From NCBI RefSeq assembly GCF_001468265.1, contig NZ_LNRZ01000005.1, positions 186,001 to 250,000 of the forward strand: a stretch of 64,000 nucleotides of DNA, given 5' to 3'. This document shows positions 36,197 to 49,151 of this stretch, in pieces. Position 1 is the first letter of the stretch, and every line of letters starts with the position of its first letter. Source of the stretch: Sphingopyxis sp. H050. GTDB taxonomy: Bacteria > Pseudomonadota > Alphaproteobacteria > Sphingomonadales > Sphingomonadaceae. The notes below the pieces were generated by a model. That model had not been told where the DNA came from and did no database searches. It saw only the letters and a program-made list of their open reading frames with translations. The position numbers and the translations under genes were made by a program.

Positions 36197-39100
36197 ATGG
36201 CGACCAAGGCGAAGTCGGTGGGCAAGGCCCTCGAAGCAACCGCGACCAAGCGGATCCGCAAGCTGTTCGGCAACATCCACGAAGCGGTGGAAATGCCCAA
36301 CCTCATCGAGGTTCAGCGCGAATCCTATGAGCAGTTCCTGCGCTCGGATCCCTCGGTCGGCTATGTGTCGGGCCTGGAAAAGACGCTGCGCAGCGTGTTC
36401 CCGATCCGCGACTTCGCCGGCACCGCCGAGCTCGACTTCGTCCATTACGAACTCGAAGAGCCGAAGTATGACGTCGACGAATGCCGTCAGCGCGGCATCA
36501 CCTATGCGGCGCCGATGAAGGTCACGCTGCGCCTGATCGTCTTCGAAGTCGACAGCGAAACCGACACCCGCTCGGTCCTCGATATCAAGGAGCAGGACGT
36601 CTACATGGGCGACATGCCGCTCATGACCGAGAACGGCACCTTCTTCGTCAACGGCACCGAGCGCGTCATCGTGTCGCAGATGCACCGTTCGCCGGGTGTG
36701 CTGTTCGACCATGACCGGGGCAAGACCCACTCGTCGGGCAAATATCTGTTCGCCGCGCGCGTCATTCCGTATCGCGGCTCGTGGCTCGACTTCGAATTCG
36801 ACGCCAAGGACATTGTCAACGTCCGCATCGACCGCAAGCGCAAGCTGCCGGTCACCAGCCTGTTGTACGCGCTGGGCATGTCGGGCGAGGAAATCCTCAA
36901 CCATTTCTATGACCGCCTGGTGTTCGAACGCGCCTCGAACGGCTGGAAGGTTCCGTTCGTCGTCGAGAATTGGCGCGGCGCCAAGCCCGCGTTCGACGTC
37001 GTCGACGCCAAGACCGGCGAAGTCGTCTTCGCCGCCGGCCACAAGATCAGCCCGCGCCTGGCCAACAAGGCCGCAAAGGACGGGCTCGACACGCTGCTGA
37101 TCCCGACCGAGGAAATCTTCGGTCGTTATTCGGCCTATGACCTGATCAACGAAGCGACCGGCGAGATCTATATCGAGGCCGGCGACGAAGTGACCGCCGA
37201 GAATCTCGAGAAGCTCGACGCCGCGGGCATCGACAAGCTCGTGCTGCTCGACATCGACCACAACAACACCGGCCCCTGGATCCGCAACACGTTGAAGGCC
37301 GACAAGGCCGAAGACCGCGACCAGGCGCTTTCGGACATCTATCGCGTGATGCGCCCCGGCGAACCGCCGACGCGCGAAACCGCGGAAGCGCTGTTCGACG
37401 GCCTGTTCTTCGACAGCGAGCGCTATGACCTGTCGGCCGTCGGCCGCGTCAAGCTGAACATGCGCCTTGGCCTCGACGCCGAGGACACGGTCACCACGCT
37501 GCGCAGCGAGGACATCCTCGCGGTCGTCAAGGAACTGGTGAACCTGAAGGACGGCAAGGGCGAAATCGACGACATCGACAACCTCGGCAACCGCCGCGTG
37601 CGTTCGGTCGGCGAGCTGCTGGAAAACCAGTATCGCGTCGGCCTGCTCCGCATGGAGCGCGCGGTGAAGGAGCGCATGAGCTCGGTCGACGTGTCGACGG
37701 TGATGCCGAACGACCTGATCAACGCGAAGCCCGCGGTCGCCGCGGTGCGCGAATTCTTCGGCTCGTCGCAGCTCAGCCAGTTCATGGACCAGACCAACCC
37801 CTTGTCGGAAGTCACCCACAAGCGCCGCGTGTCGGCGCTCGGGCCGGGCGGTCTGACCCGCGAGCGCGCGGGCTTCGAAGTCCGCGACGTCCACCCGACG
37901 CACTATGGCCGTATCTGCCCGATCGAAACGCCGGAAGGCCCGAACATCGGTCTGATCAACAGCCTCGCGACCTTCGCGCGCGTGAACAAATATGGCTTCA
38001 TCGAGACCCCGTACCGCCGCATCGTCGACGGCAAGGTCACGAACGAGGTCGTCTATCTGTCGGCGATGGAAGAGTCGAAGCACACGGTTGCGCAGGCGAA
38101 CGCCGACCTCAACCCCGACGGCAGCTTCATCGACGAGCTGATCTCGGCGCGCGAAGCCGGCGAATTCCTGATGGCGCCGCGCGAGCAGATCACGCTGATG
38201 GACGTGTCGCCGAAGCAGCTTGTTTCGGTCGCGGCCTCGCTCATCCCGTTCCTGGAAAACGATGACGCCAACCGCGCGCTGATGGGATCCAACATGCAGC
38301 GCCAGGCCGTTCCGCTGCTCCGCGCCGAGGCTCCGGTCGTCGGCACGGGCATGGAAGGCACCGTGGCGCGCGATTCGGGCGCAGCAATCGCGGCGCGCCG
38401 CGGCGGTGTGATCGACCAGGTCGACGCGACGCGTATCGTCATCCGTGCGACCGATCTCGTCGAACCGGGCAAGTCGGGCGTCGACATCTATCGCCTGCAG
38501 AAGTTCCAGCGGTCGAACCAGAACACCTGCATCAACCAGCGTCCGCTGGTGAAGGTGGGCGACGTGGTCCGCACCGGCGACATCATCGCCGACGGTCCGT
38601 CGACCGAGCTTGGCGAACTGGCGCTCGGCAAGAATGTGCTGGTCGCGTTCATGCCGTGGAACGGCTATAATTATGAGGACTCGATCCTCATCAGCGAGCG
38701 CATCGTGAAGGACGACGTCTTCACCTCGATCCACATCGAGGAATTCGAAGTCACCGCGCGCGACACGCGCCTTGGCCCCGAAGACATCACGCGCGACATC
38801 CCGAACGTCGGCGAGGAAGCCTTGCGCAACCTCGACGAAGCGGGCATCGTCTATATCGGCGCCGAAGTCGGCCCGGGCGACATTCTGGCCGGCAAGATCA
38901 CCCCCAAGGGGGAATCGCCAATGACGCCGGAAGAAAAGCTGCTGCGCGCGATCTTCGGTGAAAAGGCCAGCGACGTGCGCGACACCTCGCTCCGCCTGCC
39001 GCCGGGCGTGTCGGGCACGGTCGTCGAAGTCCGCGTCTTCAACCGTCACGGTATCGACAAGGACGAGCGCGCGATCGCGATCGAACGCGAAGAGATCGAG

Positions 39101-40375
39101 CGCCTGAAGCAGGACGCCGACGACGAGCGCGCGATCCTGAACCGTGCGACCTTCTCGAGCCTCAAGGACCTGCTGATCGGTCAGACGACCAGCGCGGTGC
39201 CGAAGGGCCTGAAGAAGGGCGACGTGGTGACCGAAGAGATGCTGGTCGATCTGGACCGCGCCGACTGGTGGAAGCTCGCCGTTGTCGACGACAAGGCGCA
39301 GACCGCATTGGAAGCGATCAAGGCGCAGTATGACGACGCGATCAAGCGGATCAACGCGAAGTATGAAGATCGCGTCGAGAAGCTGCAGCGCGGCGACGAA
39401 CTCGCGCCGGGCGTGCTCAAGATGGTCAAGGTCTTCGTCGCGGTGAAGCGCAAGCTGCAGCCGGGCGACAAGATGGCCGGCCGTCACGGGAACAAGGGCG
39501 TCATCAGCCGCATCCTGCCGAACGAGGACATGCCGTTCCTCGAAGACGGGACGCCGGTCGACATCGTGCTGAACCCGCTGGGCGTGCCGTCGCGCATGAA
39601 CGTCGGGCAGATCCTGGAAACGCACCTTGGCTGGGCCTCGCGCGGCCTCGGCCGGCAGGTGACGCAGGCGCTGGACGAATGGCGCGACGCCAATCCGGAC
39701 GCGACGGGCGGTCAGATGCCCGAAGCGGTGCGCGACCAGCTCGAGCATGTCTATGGCGCCGAATATCTGGACGACATCAAGTCGCGCGATGCCGAAAGCA
39801 TCGTCGAGCTGGCGTCGAACCTGCGCGTCGGCGTGCCGTTCGCGACCCCGGTGTTTGACGGCGCCAAGGAAGCCGACGTCACCAACATGCTGACCCTCGC
39901 GGGCCTGCATGAATCGGGGCAGTCGGACCTGTACGACGGCCGCACCGGCGACAAGTTCGATCGCAAGGTGACCGTGGGCTACATCTATATGCTGAAGCTC
40001 CACCACCTGGTCGACGACAAGATCCACGCGCGTTCGATCGGGCCGTACAGCCTCGTCACCCAGCAGCCGCTGGGCGGTAAGGCGCAGTTCGGCGGCCAGC
40101 GCTTCGGTGAAATGGAGGTCTGGGCGCTCCAGGCCTATGGCGCGGCGTACACGCTCCAGGAAATGCTGACGGTGAAGTCCGACGACGTGATCGGCCGCAC
40201 CAAGGTTTACGAAGCGATCGTCAAGGGCGACGACACCTTCGAGGCCGGCATTCCCGAAAGCTTCAACGTGCTCGTCAAGGAAATGCGCTCGCTGGGCCTC
40301 AATGTGGAACTGTCTTCCTATGCGGAGATCGATCCCGACGAGGGTCCGGACGCTCTTCCCGAAGCCGCCGAATAA
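36197..40375 (+). CDS. rpoB: RNA polymerase beta subunit
   Basis: 1392 residues, the alphaproteobacterial length. Starts [25 protein letters not shown]. The rifampicin-region motif [41 protein letters not shown] shows the sensitive-type residues, and the C-terminal clamp region ([25 protein letters not shown]) is complete. Core subunit; forms the catalytic centre with RpoC. Confidence 0.99.
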   Translation: MATKAKSVGKALEATATKRIRKLFGNIHEAVEMPNLIEVQRESYEQFLRSDPSVGYVSGLEKTLRSVFPIRDFAGTAELDFVHYELEEPKYDVDECRQRGITYAAPMKVTLRLIVFEVDSETDTRSVLDIKEQDVYMGDMPLMTENGTFFVNGTERVIVSQMHRSPGVLFDHDRGKTHSSGKYLFAARVIPYRGSWLDFEFDAKDIVNVRIDRKRKLPVTSLLYALGMSGEEILNHFYDRLVFERASNGWKVPFVVENWRGAKPAFDVVDAKTGEVVFAAGHKISPRLANKAAKDGLDTLLIPTEEIFGRYSAYDLINEATGEIYIEAGDEVTAENLEKLDAAGIDKLVLLDIDHNNTGPWIRNTLKADKAEDRDQALSDIYRVMRPGEPPTRETAEALFDGLFFDSERYDLSAVGRVKLNMRLGLDAEDTVTTLRSEDILAVVKELVNLKDGKGEIDDIDNLGNRRVRSVGELLENQYRVGLLRMERAVKERMSSVDVSTVMPNDLINAKPAVAAVREFFGSSQLSQFMDQTNPLSEVTHKRRVSALGPGGLTRERAGFEVRDVHPTHYGRICPIETPEGPNIGLINSLATFARVNKYGFIETPYRRIVDGKVTNEVVYLSAMEESKHTVAQANADLNPDGSFIDELISAREAGEFLMAPREQITLMDVSPKQLVSVAASLIPFLENDDANRALMGSNMQRQAVPLLRAEAPVVGTGMEGTVARDSGAAIAARRGGVIDQVDATRIVIRATDLVEPGKSGVDIYRLQKFQRSNQNTCINQRPLVKVGDVVRTGDIIADGPSTELGELALGKNVLVAFMPWNGYNYEDSILISERIVKDDVFTSIHIEEFEVTARDTRLGPEDITRDIPNVGEEALRNLDEAGIVYIGAEVGPGDILAGKITPKGESPMTPEEKLLRAIFGEKASDVRDTSLRLPPGVSGTVVEVRVFNRHGIDKDERAIAIEREEIERLKQDADDERAILNRATFSSLKDLLIGQTTSAVPKGLKKGDVVTEEMLVDLDRADWWKLAVVDDKAQTALEAIKAQYDDAIKRINAKYEDRVEKLQRGDELAPGVLKMVKVFVAVKRKLQPGDKMAGRHGNKGVISRILPNEDMPFLEDGTPVDIVLNPLGVPSRMNVGQILETHLGWASRGLGRQVTQALDEWRDANPDATGGQMPEAVRDQLEHVYGAEYLDDIKSRDAESIVELASNLRVGVPFATPVFDGAKEADVTNMLTLAGLHESGQSDLYDGRTGDKFDRKVTVGYIYMLKLHHLVDDKIHARSIGPYSLVTQQPLGGKAQFGGQRFGEMEVWALQAYGAAYTLQEMLTVKSDDVIGRTKVYEAIVKGDDTFEAGIPESFNVLVKEMRSLGLNVELSSYAEIDPDEGPDALPEAAE

Positions 40376-40386
40376 GATTTTTCCTC

Positions 40387-40412
40387 ACCCCTCTCGCGCT
40401 GCGCGAGGGGGG
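40387..40412. repeat. REP-like hairpin between rpoB and rpoC
   Basis: accCCTCTCGCGC-t-GCGCGAGGGGgg: nearly the same CCCCTC/GAGGGG palindrome type as the elements near dnaG. It lies in the 53-bp gap, directly before the rpoC ribosome binding site. Confidence 0.75.
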
Positions 40413-40428
40413 AAGATGGAGCAGATAG

Positions 40429-44706
<4,278 letters not shown>

Positions 44707-44736
44707 GTTTCGCCGCGCTTTCGGGCCGAAAGACAG

Positions 44737-44770
44737 AGCCCCGCCGGAACGATCCGGCGGGGCTTTTTCT
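44737..44770 (+). terminator. Intrinsic terminator after rpoC
   Basis: AGCCCCGCCGGA-acga-TCCGGCGGGGCT followed by TTTTC: a 12-bp GC-rich stem. Confidence 0.95.
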
Positions 44771-44799
44771 TTGACTGCGCGCGAGACGCAGGGAGCTCG

Positions 44800-44943
44800 C
44801 TACTGTCGTTCGGGAACAGTGACGCTCGGTTCGAGCGTCACCTCGATCTGCCGCAACGAAAAGCCTCGCTTGCGCACCTCCTCCACGGTTCCTTTGTCGA
44901 TGCCCATAGTTTGGATGGCGCTCGCCCGTTCATTCTGCATCAT
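44800..44943 (-). CDS. Possible 47-residue small protein or gene remnant
   Basis: An open frame on the minus strand begins MMQNERASAIQTMGIDKG and ends QIEVTLEPSVTVPERQ. Its residue mix looks protein-like (VEEVRKRGFSLRQIE), but there is no ribosome binding site and I know no relative. It occupies most of the 229-bp gap between the rpoC terminator and the next gene; otherwise nothing is seen there. Confidence 0.3.
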   Translation of the reverse strand: MMQNERASAIQTMGIDKGTVEEVRKRGFSLRQIEVTLEPSVTVPERQ

Positions 44944-44999
44944 GCCGCGGTCTGATAGTCCGGACGTCGGGTCGCAATATCGGTTGCGAAGGAGGGTGT

Positions 45000-45710
45000 A
45001 TGACCAAAGGAAATATGTGGCTCGCGGTCGCGGCCTTGGCGCTTGCCGCGCCCGTTGCGGCGCAGGATAACAGCAACATTCAGGGCGAGGTCGTCGTCAC
45101 CGCGCAGCGCGCATCGGCGGGCTATCTGGCCGATGTTCAGCCGGTCGTCGGGCTGCGGCGGACCGCCGACAGCGCGATCCAGCGCGTGCAGTTCACGTCG
45201 GATTCGCGCGAGGAGGATGTGCGCAAGCGCGAAATCCACGCGATGCTGGAGGCGGCGATCCGCCGCGCCGAGAGTGCCGGGGTCGAGCTGGTCACCGGCG
45301 ATTTCGAGCTGACCAAGGTAACGCTGGCCAATTACAAGAATCTGGCGTTCCAGCGCGGCGGGCGGCCTGACACGAGCGAGATCGGGCTGTTCGTGAAAGC
45401 GGGACTCGCGGGGTCAGTGGGCAGTGCGCAGGAGCGGATCGATGGTTTCATCCGTGCGGTGCCGCCGAACGGCCGCGCGCTGATCGAAAAGCGCGGCGGG
45501 ATCACGCTGACGATCAAGAATCCCGACCAGTATCGCGCCGAGATCGTCAGGCTGGTCGCGGCCGAGGCGCTGAAGACCGCGGCGGCCTTCGGCCCCGACT
45601 ATGGCGTCGATGTCAGCGGGCTGAACGAGCAGCTGGCGTGGGCGCAGGCGAGTCCGACCGAGGTGTTCCTCTATCTGCCCTATGACTTTACGGTGCGGCC
45701 GAAGGGATAG
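45000..45710 (+). CDS. Exported protein of unknown function
   Basis: 236 residues. Signal peptide (WLAVAALALAAPVAAQ) then a soluble domain. Features: GEVVVTAQRASAGYL, REEDVRKREIHAMLEAAIRRAESAGVELVTGDFEL, and a C-terminal EVFLYLPYDFTVRP. The alternation resembles SIMPL-type periplasmic proteins, but I cannot confirm it. Strong GGAGGG ribosome binding site. Confidence 0.8.
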   Translation: MTKGNMWLAVAALALAAPVAAQDNSNIQGEVVVTAQRASAGYLADVQPVVGLRRTADSAIQRVQFTSDSREEDVRKREIHAMLEAAIRRAESAGVELVTGDFELTKVTLANYKNLAFQRGGRPDTSEIGLFVKAGLAGSVGSAQERIDGFIRAVPPNGRALIEKRGGITLTIKNPDQYRAEIVRLVAAEALKTAAAFGPDYGVDVSGLNEQLAWAQASPTEVFLYLPYDFTVRPKG

Positions 45711-45713
45711 GAA

Positions 45714-45741
45714 AAGGCCCACCGGATGACCGGCGGGCCTT
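45714..45741. terminator. Bidirectional terminator
   Basis: AAGGCCCACCGG-atga-CCGGCGGGCCTT; T-rich in the minus direction (CCTTTTCC) and weakly in the plus direction. Serves the convergent genes at 45000-45710 and 45808-45987. Confidence 0.8.
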
Positions 45742-45807
45742 CGTGTTTCGGGAATGTGTGGGCCGGTGCGACGGCGCTGTGAAAGCGTCCGGCCCGTGGC
45801 TGTCTCG

Positions 45808-45987
45808 TTAAGGCGCGAGGATCGCGACGGCGAGGTACAGCAGCAGAGGCAGGCCGAAGCCCAGCAGCGTCAGGGCGACAAAGGCGACGCGTGTCCACAA
45901 GACGTCGATGCCGAACTGGTCTGCCATCCCGGCGCACACGCCGAAGATCATCCCATTGCGGCGGTTCTTGCGAAAACCCTGGTTCAT
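45808..45987 (-). CDS. PspC-domain small membrane protein
   Basis: 59 residues: NQGFRKNRRNGMIFGVCAGMADQFGIDVLWTRV, then a membrane helix (VAFVALTLLGFGLPLLLYLAVAILAP). This is the bare PspC domain (GVCAGMADxFGID... pattern), a membrane stress protein in the phage-shock response of other bacteria. AAGGAAAG precedes ATG 45987. Downstream of a 42-residue gene with which it may share a sigma-54-like promoter. Confidence 0.85.
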   Translation of the reverse strand: MNQGFRKNRRNGMIFGVCAGMADQFGIDVLWTRVAFVALTLLGFGLPLLLYLAVAILAP

Positions 45988-46046
45988 TTCTTTCCTTTCG
46001 ATCCCGGCCCGTATGGCCGGCGTTGTTGGCGGCTAGCGGGGACTGG

Positions 46047-46175
46047 TCAGGCGACCAGTCCACCGAAGTGCGCAGCGTTCGGGCCGACAGCGGCGAGGAA
46101 CATGAGCGAGCAGTAGAGCGAAGCAGCGGCTGCGATCGCGTAGCTCTTGAACGATTCGACATTGAAATGGGCCAT
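46047..46175 (-). CDS. 42-residue single-span membrane peptide
   Basis: MAHFNVESFKSYAIAAAAS, then a hydrophobic helix (LYCSLMFLAAVG) and a short tail. AAGGAAATCACC precedes ATG 46175. Unknown family. First gene of a small leftward unit with the PspC gene 59 bp further on; the gap holds a CCGGCC-atac-GGGCCGG hairpin. Confidence 0.65.
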   Translation of the reverse strand: MAHFNVESFKSYAIAAAASLYCSLMFLAAVGPNAAHFGGLVA

Positions 46176-46230
46176 GGTGATTTCCTTTTTTGATCGTCCA
46201 TCCGGACCATCCGGTGGATGCCCGATGTAA

Positions 46231-46246
46231 TGCAGGAGGCGTGCCA
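46231..46246 (-). promoter_or_regulatory. Sigma-54-like promoter
   Basis: On the minus strand TTGGCACG-cctc-CTGCA: the GG (-24) and GC (-12) pairs are 10 bp apart as required, and only the first base of TTGCA differs. Transcription would start near 46220, about 45 nt before the 42-residue gene. Confidence 0.6.
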
Positions 46247-46324
46247 ATTTCATTCATTGGCGGTTAACCGCCGATTTTTGGGATCTCGAATATTGTCTAG
46301 AAGGATATTTTGCGGTGAGATGGT

Positions 46325-46351
46325 GAAAATTCCCAATCATGGGAAATTTTC
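46325..46351. promoter_or_regulatory. AT-rich palindrome, possible enhancer site
   Basis: GAAAATTCCCA-atca-TGGGAAATTTTC: arms agree except one extra T. It lies about 105-130 bp upstream of the predicted sigma-54 start, the distance at which bacterial enhancer-binding proteins usually bind. Confidence 0.5.
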
Positions 46352-46352
46352 C

Positions 46353-46430
46353 CGTCATGTCAGGCGAAGGCCGGGGCCTCTCCGGCGCCTAGGGTCGCGG
46401 GGTGGAGATCCCGGCCTTCGCCGGGATGAC
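46353..46430. repeat. Inverted repeat of the 'ccggcgaaggccgg' family, copy 1
   Basis: Arms cgtcatgtcaggcgaaggcc and ccggccttcgccgggatgac face each other. The same arms occur at 50587-50665. Third repeat family in the window. Confidence 0.83.
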
Positions 46431-46481
46431 CGATTGTGGAGGCTGGCGTCGGGTCGGCGGCTACGGTAGGCGCAGGGCAGG

Positions 46482-47591
46482 ATGACGCTCACCCGCCTTT
46501 CGCTGACCGATTTTCGCAATCATGCCGGCGCGGACATGGCGGCCACGTCCGGCCTGGTCGCGCTGCATGGCGACAATGGCGCGGGCAAGACCAACATATT
46601 GGAGGCGATTTCGCTGCTCGCGCCCGGACGCGGGCTGCGGCGCGCGGCGCTGTTGGACATGGTGCGCGACGGGGCGGCGGGCGGCTTTGCGATTTTCGCC
46701 GAAGTGCAGGCCGGGTCCGATCTGGCGCCGGTCGCGCTGGGGACGGGGATCGAGGCCGCGCACCCGGGGCGGCGGATCGTGCGGATCAACGGCGCACCGG
46801 CGGCGGCGACCGCGCTCGGCGAGTGGCTGGCGGTGTTGTGGCTGACCCCCGCGATGGACCGGCTGTTCGTCGAGACCGCGGGCAACCGGCGGCGCTTCCT
46901 CGACCGGCTGGTGCTTGCGCTCGATCCGCGGCACGCACAGCACAGCAACCGGTACGAGGCGGCGTTGCGGGCGCGGGGCAAGTTGCTCGCCGATCTGGCG
47001 AGCGCCGACGCCCAATGGCTGGCGAGCCTGGAGGTGCAGCTTGCCGAGCATGGCGCGGCGATGGATGCGGCACGGCAGCAGGCGCTCGCGGCGCTCTCCG
47101 CCGAGCTGGCGGGACAGCCCGATGCGCCCTTCGCGCGGCCGCTGCTGACATTGGTCGACAGTGAGGGCGCGCCGCGTGAGGCACCCTATGATGCCGAGGC
47201 CTTGAAGATGCTGTTCGCGAGCCGCCGCCGAATCGACGCCGCGGCGGGCCGCGCGACAGCGGGGCCGCACCGCGACGACCTGAATGCCGTCCACGCCGCG
47301 ACCGGCCGCTCGGCGGCGCGCTGTTCGACGGGCGAGCAGAAGGCGATGCTGCTGTCGCTCGTCCTCGCGCACAGCGACTGCGTCGCACGGCTGCGCGGCG
47401 CGCGCCCGGTGCTGCTGCTCGACGAGGTCGCGGCGCACCTCGACCCGCTGCGCCGCGGCGCGCTCTACGAGCGGCTGGCGGGGCAGGGGGGGCAGGCGTG
47501 GCTGACCGGGACCGAGGCCGCGCTGTTCGACGCGATGCCGGGGCCGGTGACGCGCTTTCACGTCGCGGGCGGACGGATCAGTGCGGGATAG
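46482..47591 (+). CDS. recF: DNA replication and repair protein RecF
   Basis: 369 residues. Walker [20 protein letters not shown] (~29-47), FRNHAGADM start, Walker [18 protein letters not shown] and the ABC-like signature [17 protein letters not shown]. It loads RecA at gaps with RecO/RecR. Not next to dnaA/dnaN/gyrB here, as is usual in alphaproteobacteria. Confidence 0.96.
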   Translation: MTLTRLSLTDFRNHAGADMAATSGLVALHGDNGAGKTNILEAISLLAPGRGLRRAALLDMVRDGAAGGFAIFAEVQAGSDLAPVALGTGIEAAHPGRRIVRINGAPAAATALGEWLAVLWLTPAMDRLFVETAGNRRRFLDRLVLALDPRHAQHSNRYEAALRARGKLLADLASADAQWLASLEVQLAEHGAAMDAARQQALAALSAELAGQPDAPFARPLLTLVDSEGAPREAPYDAEALKMLFASRRRIDAAAGRATAGPHRDDLNAVHAATGRSAARCSTGEQKAMLLSLVLAHSDCVARLRGARPVLLLDEVAAHLDPLRRGALYERLAGQGGQAWLTGTEAALFDAMPGPVTRFHVAGGRISAG

Positions 47592-47599
47592 AGCGGCTT

Positions 47600-47806
47600 T
47601 CAGCCGCGGGGCTTGAGCGTTACCCAGACGCTGACCGGCGCCGCGAATTTGCCCGGTGCGGGTTTGCCGACGTCGATGCGTTCGGCGGTGACGCGCTCGC
47701 CGGTCTCCAGCGTGAAGCTCGCCCAGGGCTTGGGCATGCGGCCGAAACTCATCTGCTGGAGCGGCTGGCCGGTGGCGGTGTTCATGATCGTTGCGATGAT
47801 TCCCAT
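47600..47806 (-). CDS. Small conserved-looking protein, unknown function
   Basis: 68 residues: MGIIATIMNTATGQPLQQMSFGRMPKPWASFTLETGERVTAERIDVGKP ... SVWVTLKPRG style (Gly and aromatic positions suggest a small beta domain). No recognised family. Convergent with recF, 8 bp apart. Confidence 0.65.
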   Translation of the reverse strand: MGIIATIMNTATGQPLQQMSFGRMPKPWASFTLETGERVTAERIDVGKPAPGKFAAPVSVWVTLKPRG

Positions 47807-47861
47807 GCCGCGCGGGTAGCGAGGGGGGAGCGATTCTGTCCAGCCGGAAGACTGAGATCGC

Positions 47862-48206
47862 TCAGAGAATTTCGCGCACCAGATCCTGCGGGCGGCAGAA
47901 GCGGACGCCCTTTTCGGTCTCGACGAAGGGGCGGTTCACATAGGCGGGGTTTGCGGCCATCGCGGCGATGATCGCGTCGTCGTCGGCGTCGGGCAGCCCG
48001 CGCTCTTCGGCGTCGGTGCCGCGGAGGCGAAGGGCTTCGCGGGCGGTCAGGCCCGCGTCCCGGAACAGCTGGCGGAGCTTGCCCGCGGTGTAGGGCGTCT
48101 TGAGGTACTGGACGACCTCGACCTCGACGTCCGGCGCTTCTTCGAGAATCGCGAGCGTCTTGCGCGAGGTGCCGCAGGCGGGGTTGTGCCAGATGACTGC
48201 CTTCAT
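47862..48206 (-). CDS. arsC: Arsenate reductase (ArsC/Spx family)
   Basis: 114 residues. Active-site C11 in HNPACGTSRKTLAIL; the family arginines are in LRLRGTDAEERGL and NRPFVETEKGVRFCRP. Glutaredoxin-linked arsenate reductase type; related YffB-like proteins share the fold, so arsenate specificity is not proven. Not near other ars genes. Confidence 0.88.
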   Translation of the reverse strand: MKAVIWHNPACGTSRKTLAILEEAPDVEVEVVQYLKTPYTAGKLRQLFRDAGLTAREALRLRGTDAEERGLPDADDDAIIAAMAANPAYVNRPFVETEKGVRFCRPQDLVREIL

Positions 48207-48385
48207 GCCGCCGCCCTAACGAGAGCTTACGACAGCGTAAACCCGCTATTCATGGCATATATGGCACAGTTTGCGGCATGAAGGGGAACCACCGGCTTGC
48301 CTTCGACGGCCCAGATACGACTTATGCAAGTCGAGGGACCGCCAGAGGCGGCCAATGCGGGGTTGCTGGATACGTGAATGAATTG

Positions 48386-49114
48386 ATGGATCGCAGGGCG
48401 ATGCTGGCGGCAATGGCGGGCGCAGGTGCGCTGGCCGCGACGTCGGCGCGCGCCGCCCAATTGCCTGACTGGATAAGCCAACCGGCCGCGCCGGTTGCGC
48501 CGCCGGTCGATTATCTGGCCGTCGCAAAGCGGCAGCTGGCGACGCAGGCGCGCAATATCCACCAGACCGACCGCGTCGGGATCGTCGATTTCGGCCTGCC
48601 GTCGTCGCGCGCGCGCTTTGCGCTGGTCGACATGGTTGCGGGCAAGGTCGACATGTTCCCGGTGACGCACGGCCGCGGGTCGGACCCGCAGCACGACGGC
48701 TGGTTGAAGCGCTTTTCGAACGCGCCGGGCAGCCTGGCCTCGTCGCGCGGAGCGTATCGCACCAGCGATTATTATTGGGGCGCCAACGGGTCGTCGATGC
48801 GGCTCGCCGGGCTGGAGCCGGACAACAACAATGCCGACATGCGCGCGATCGTCGTGCATGGCGCGTGGTATGCCGACCCGTCGCTGATCGCGACACAGGG
48901 CAAGCTGGGGCGCAGCGAAGGCTGTTTCGTGTTCGGCGAAGAGCTGTTGCCGATGATCCTCTATAAGCTGGGACCGGGGCGGTTGCTGTTCGCCGACAAG
49001 CTGAGCGTGCCGCCGCCGGCGCCGGTGTTCCCGATGCCGAGCGAGCCGCTGCCGGGGACCGAGAATATGGTCCGGGCCGGCGCGAACAACGCGATTCCGA
49101 GGACGGCGGACTAA
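48386..49114 (+). CDS. Murein L,D-transpeptidase catalytic-domain protein
   Basis: 242 residues. Twin-Arg-like signal (MDRRAMLAAMAGAGALAATSARAA), then a catalytic domain of the PF13645-like group: IVVHGAWYAD (His) and KLGRSEGCFVFGEELL (Cys of the SxGC motif). Likely cross-links or anchors peptidoglycan. A GTG 12 bp upstream is an alternative start. Confidence 0.88.
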   Translation: MDRRAMLAAMAGAGALAATSARAAQLPDWISQPAAPVAPPVDYLAVAKRQLATQARNIHQTDRVGIVDFGLPSSRARFALVDMVAGKVDMFPVTHGRGSDPQHDGWLKRFSNAPGSLASSRGAYRTSDYYWGANGSSMRLAGLEPDNNNADMRAIVVHGAWYADPSLIATQGKLGRSEGCFVFGEELLPMILYKLGPGRLLFADKLSVPPPAPVFPMPSEPLPGTENMVRAGANNAIPRTAD

Positions 49115-49151
49115 GAAGCTTCTTCCCCCATTCAGCGGGGAGGGCAGAGGG

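Larger units (their letters stand above)
46176..46481. other. Intergenic region upstream of recF and the small membrane genes
   Basis: 306 bp. From left: leader of the 42-residue gene, a sigma-54-like promoter (46231-46246), an AT-rich stretch with a palindrome (46325-46351), and an inverted repeat of the 'ccggcgaagg' family (46353-46430), then the recF start region. No gene seen. Confidence 0.7.

Noticed and set aside
44771..45070. Plus-strand frame after rpoC
   Set aside because: It overlaps the well-supported gene at 45000 in another frame and lacks any recognisable feature.
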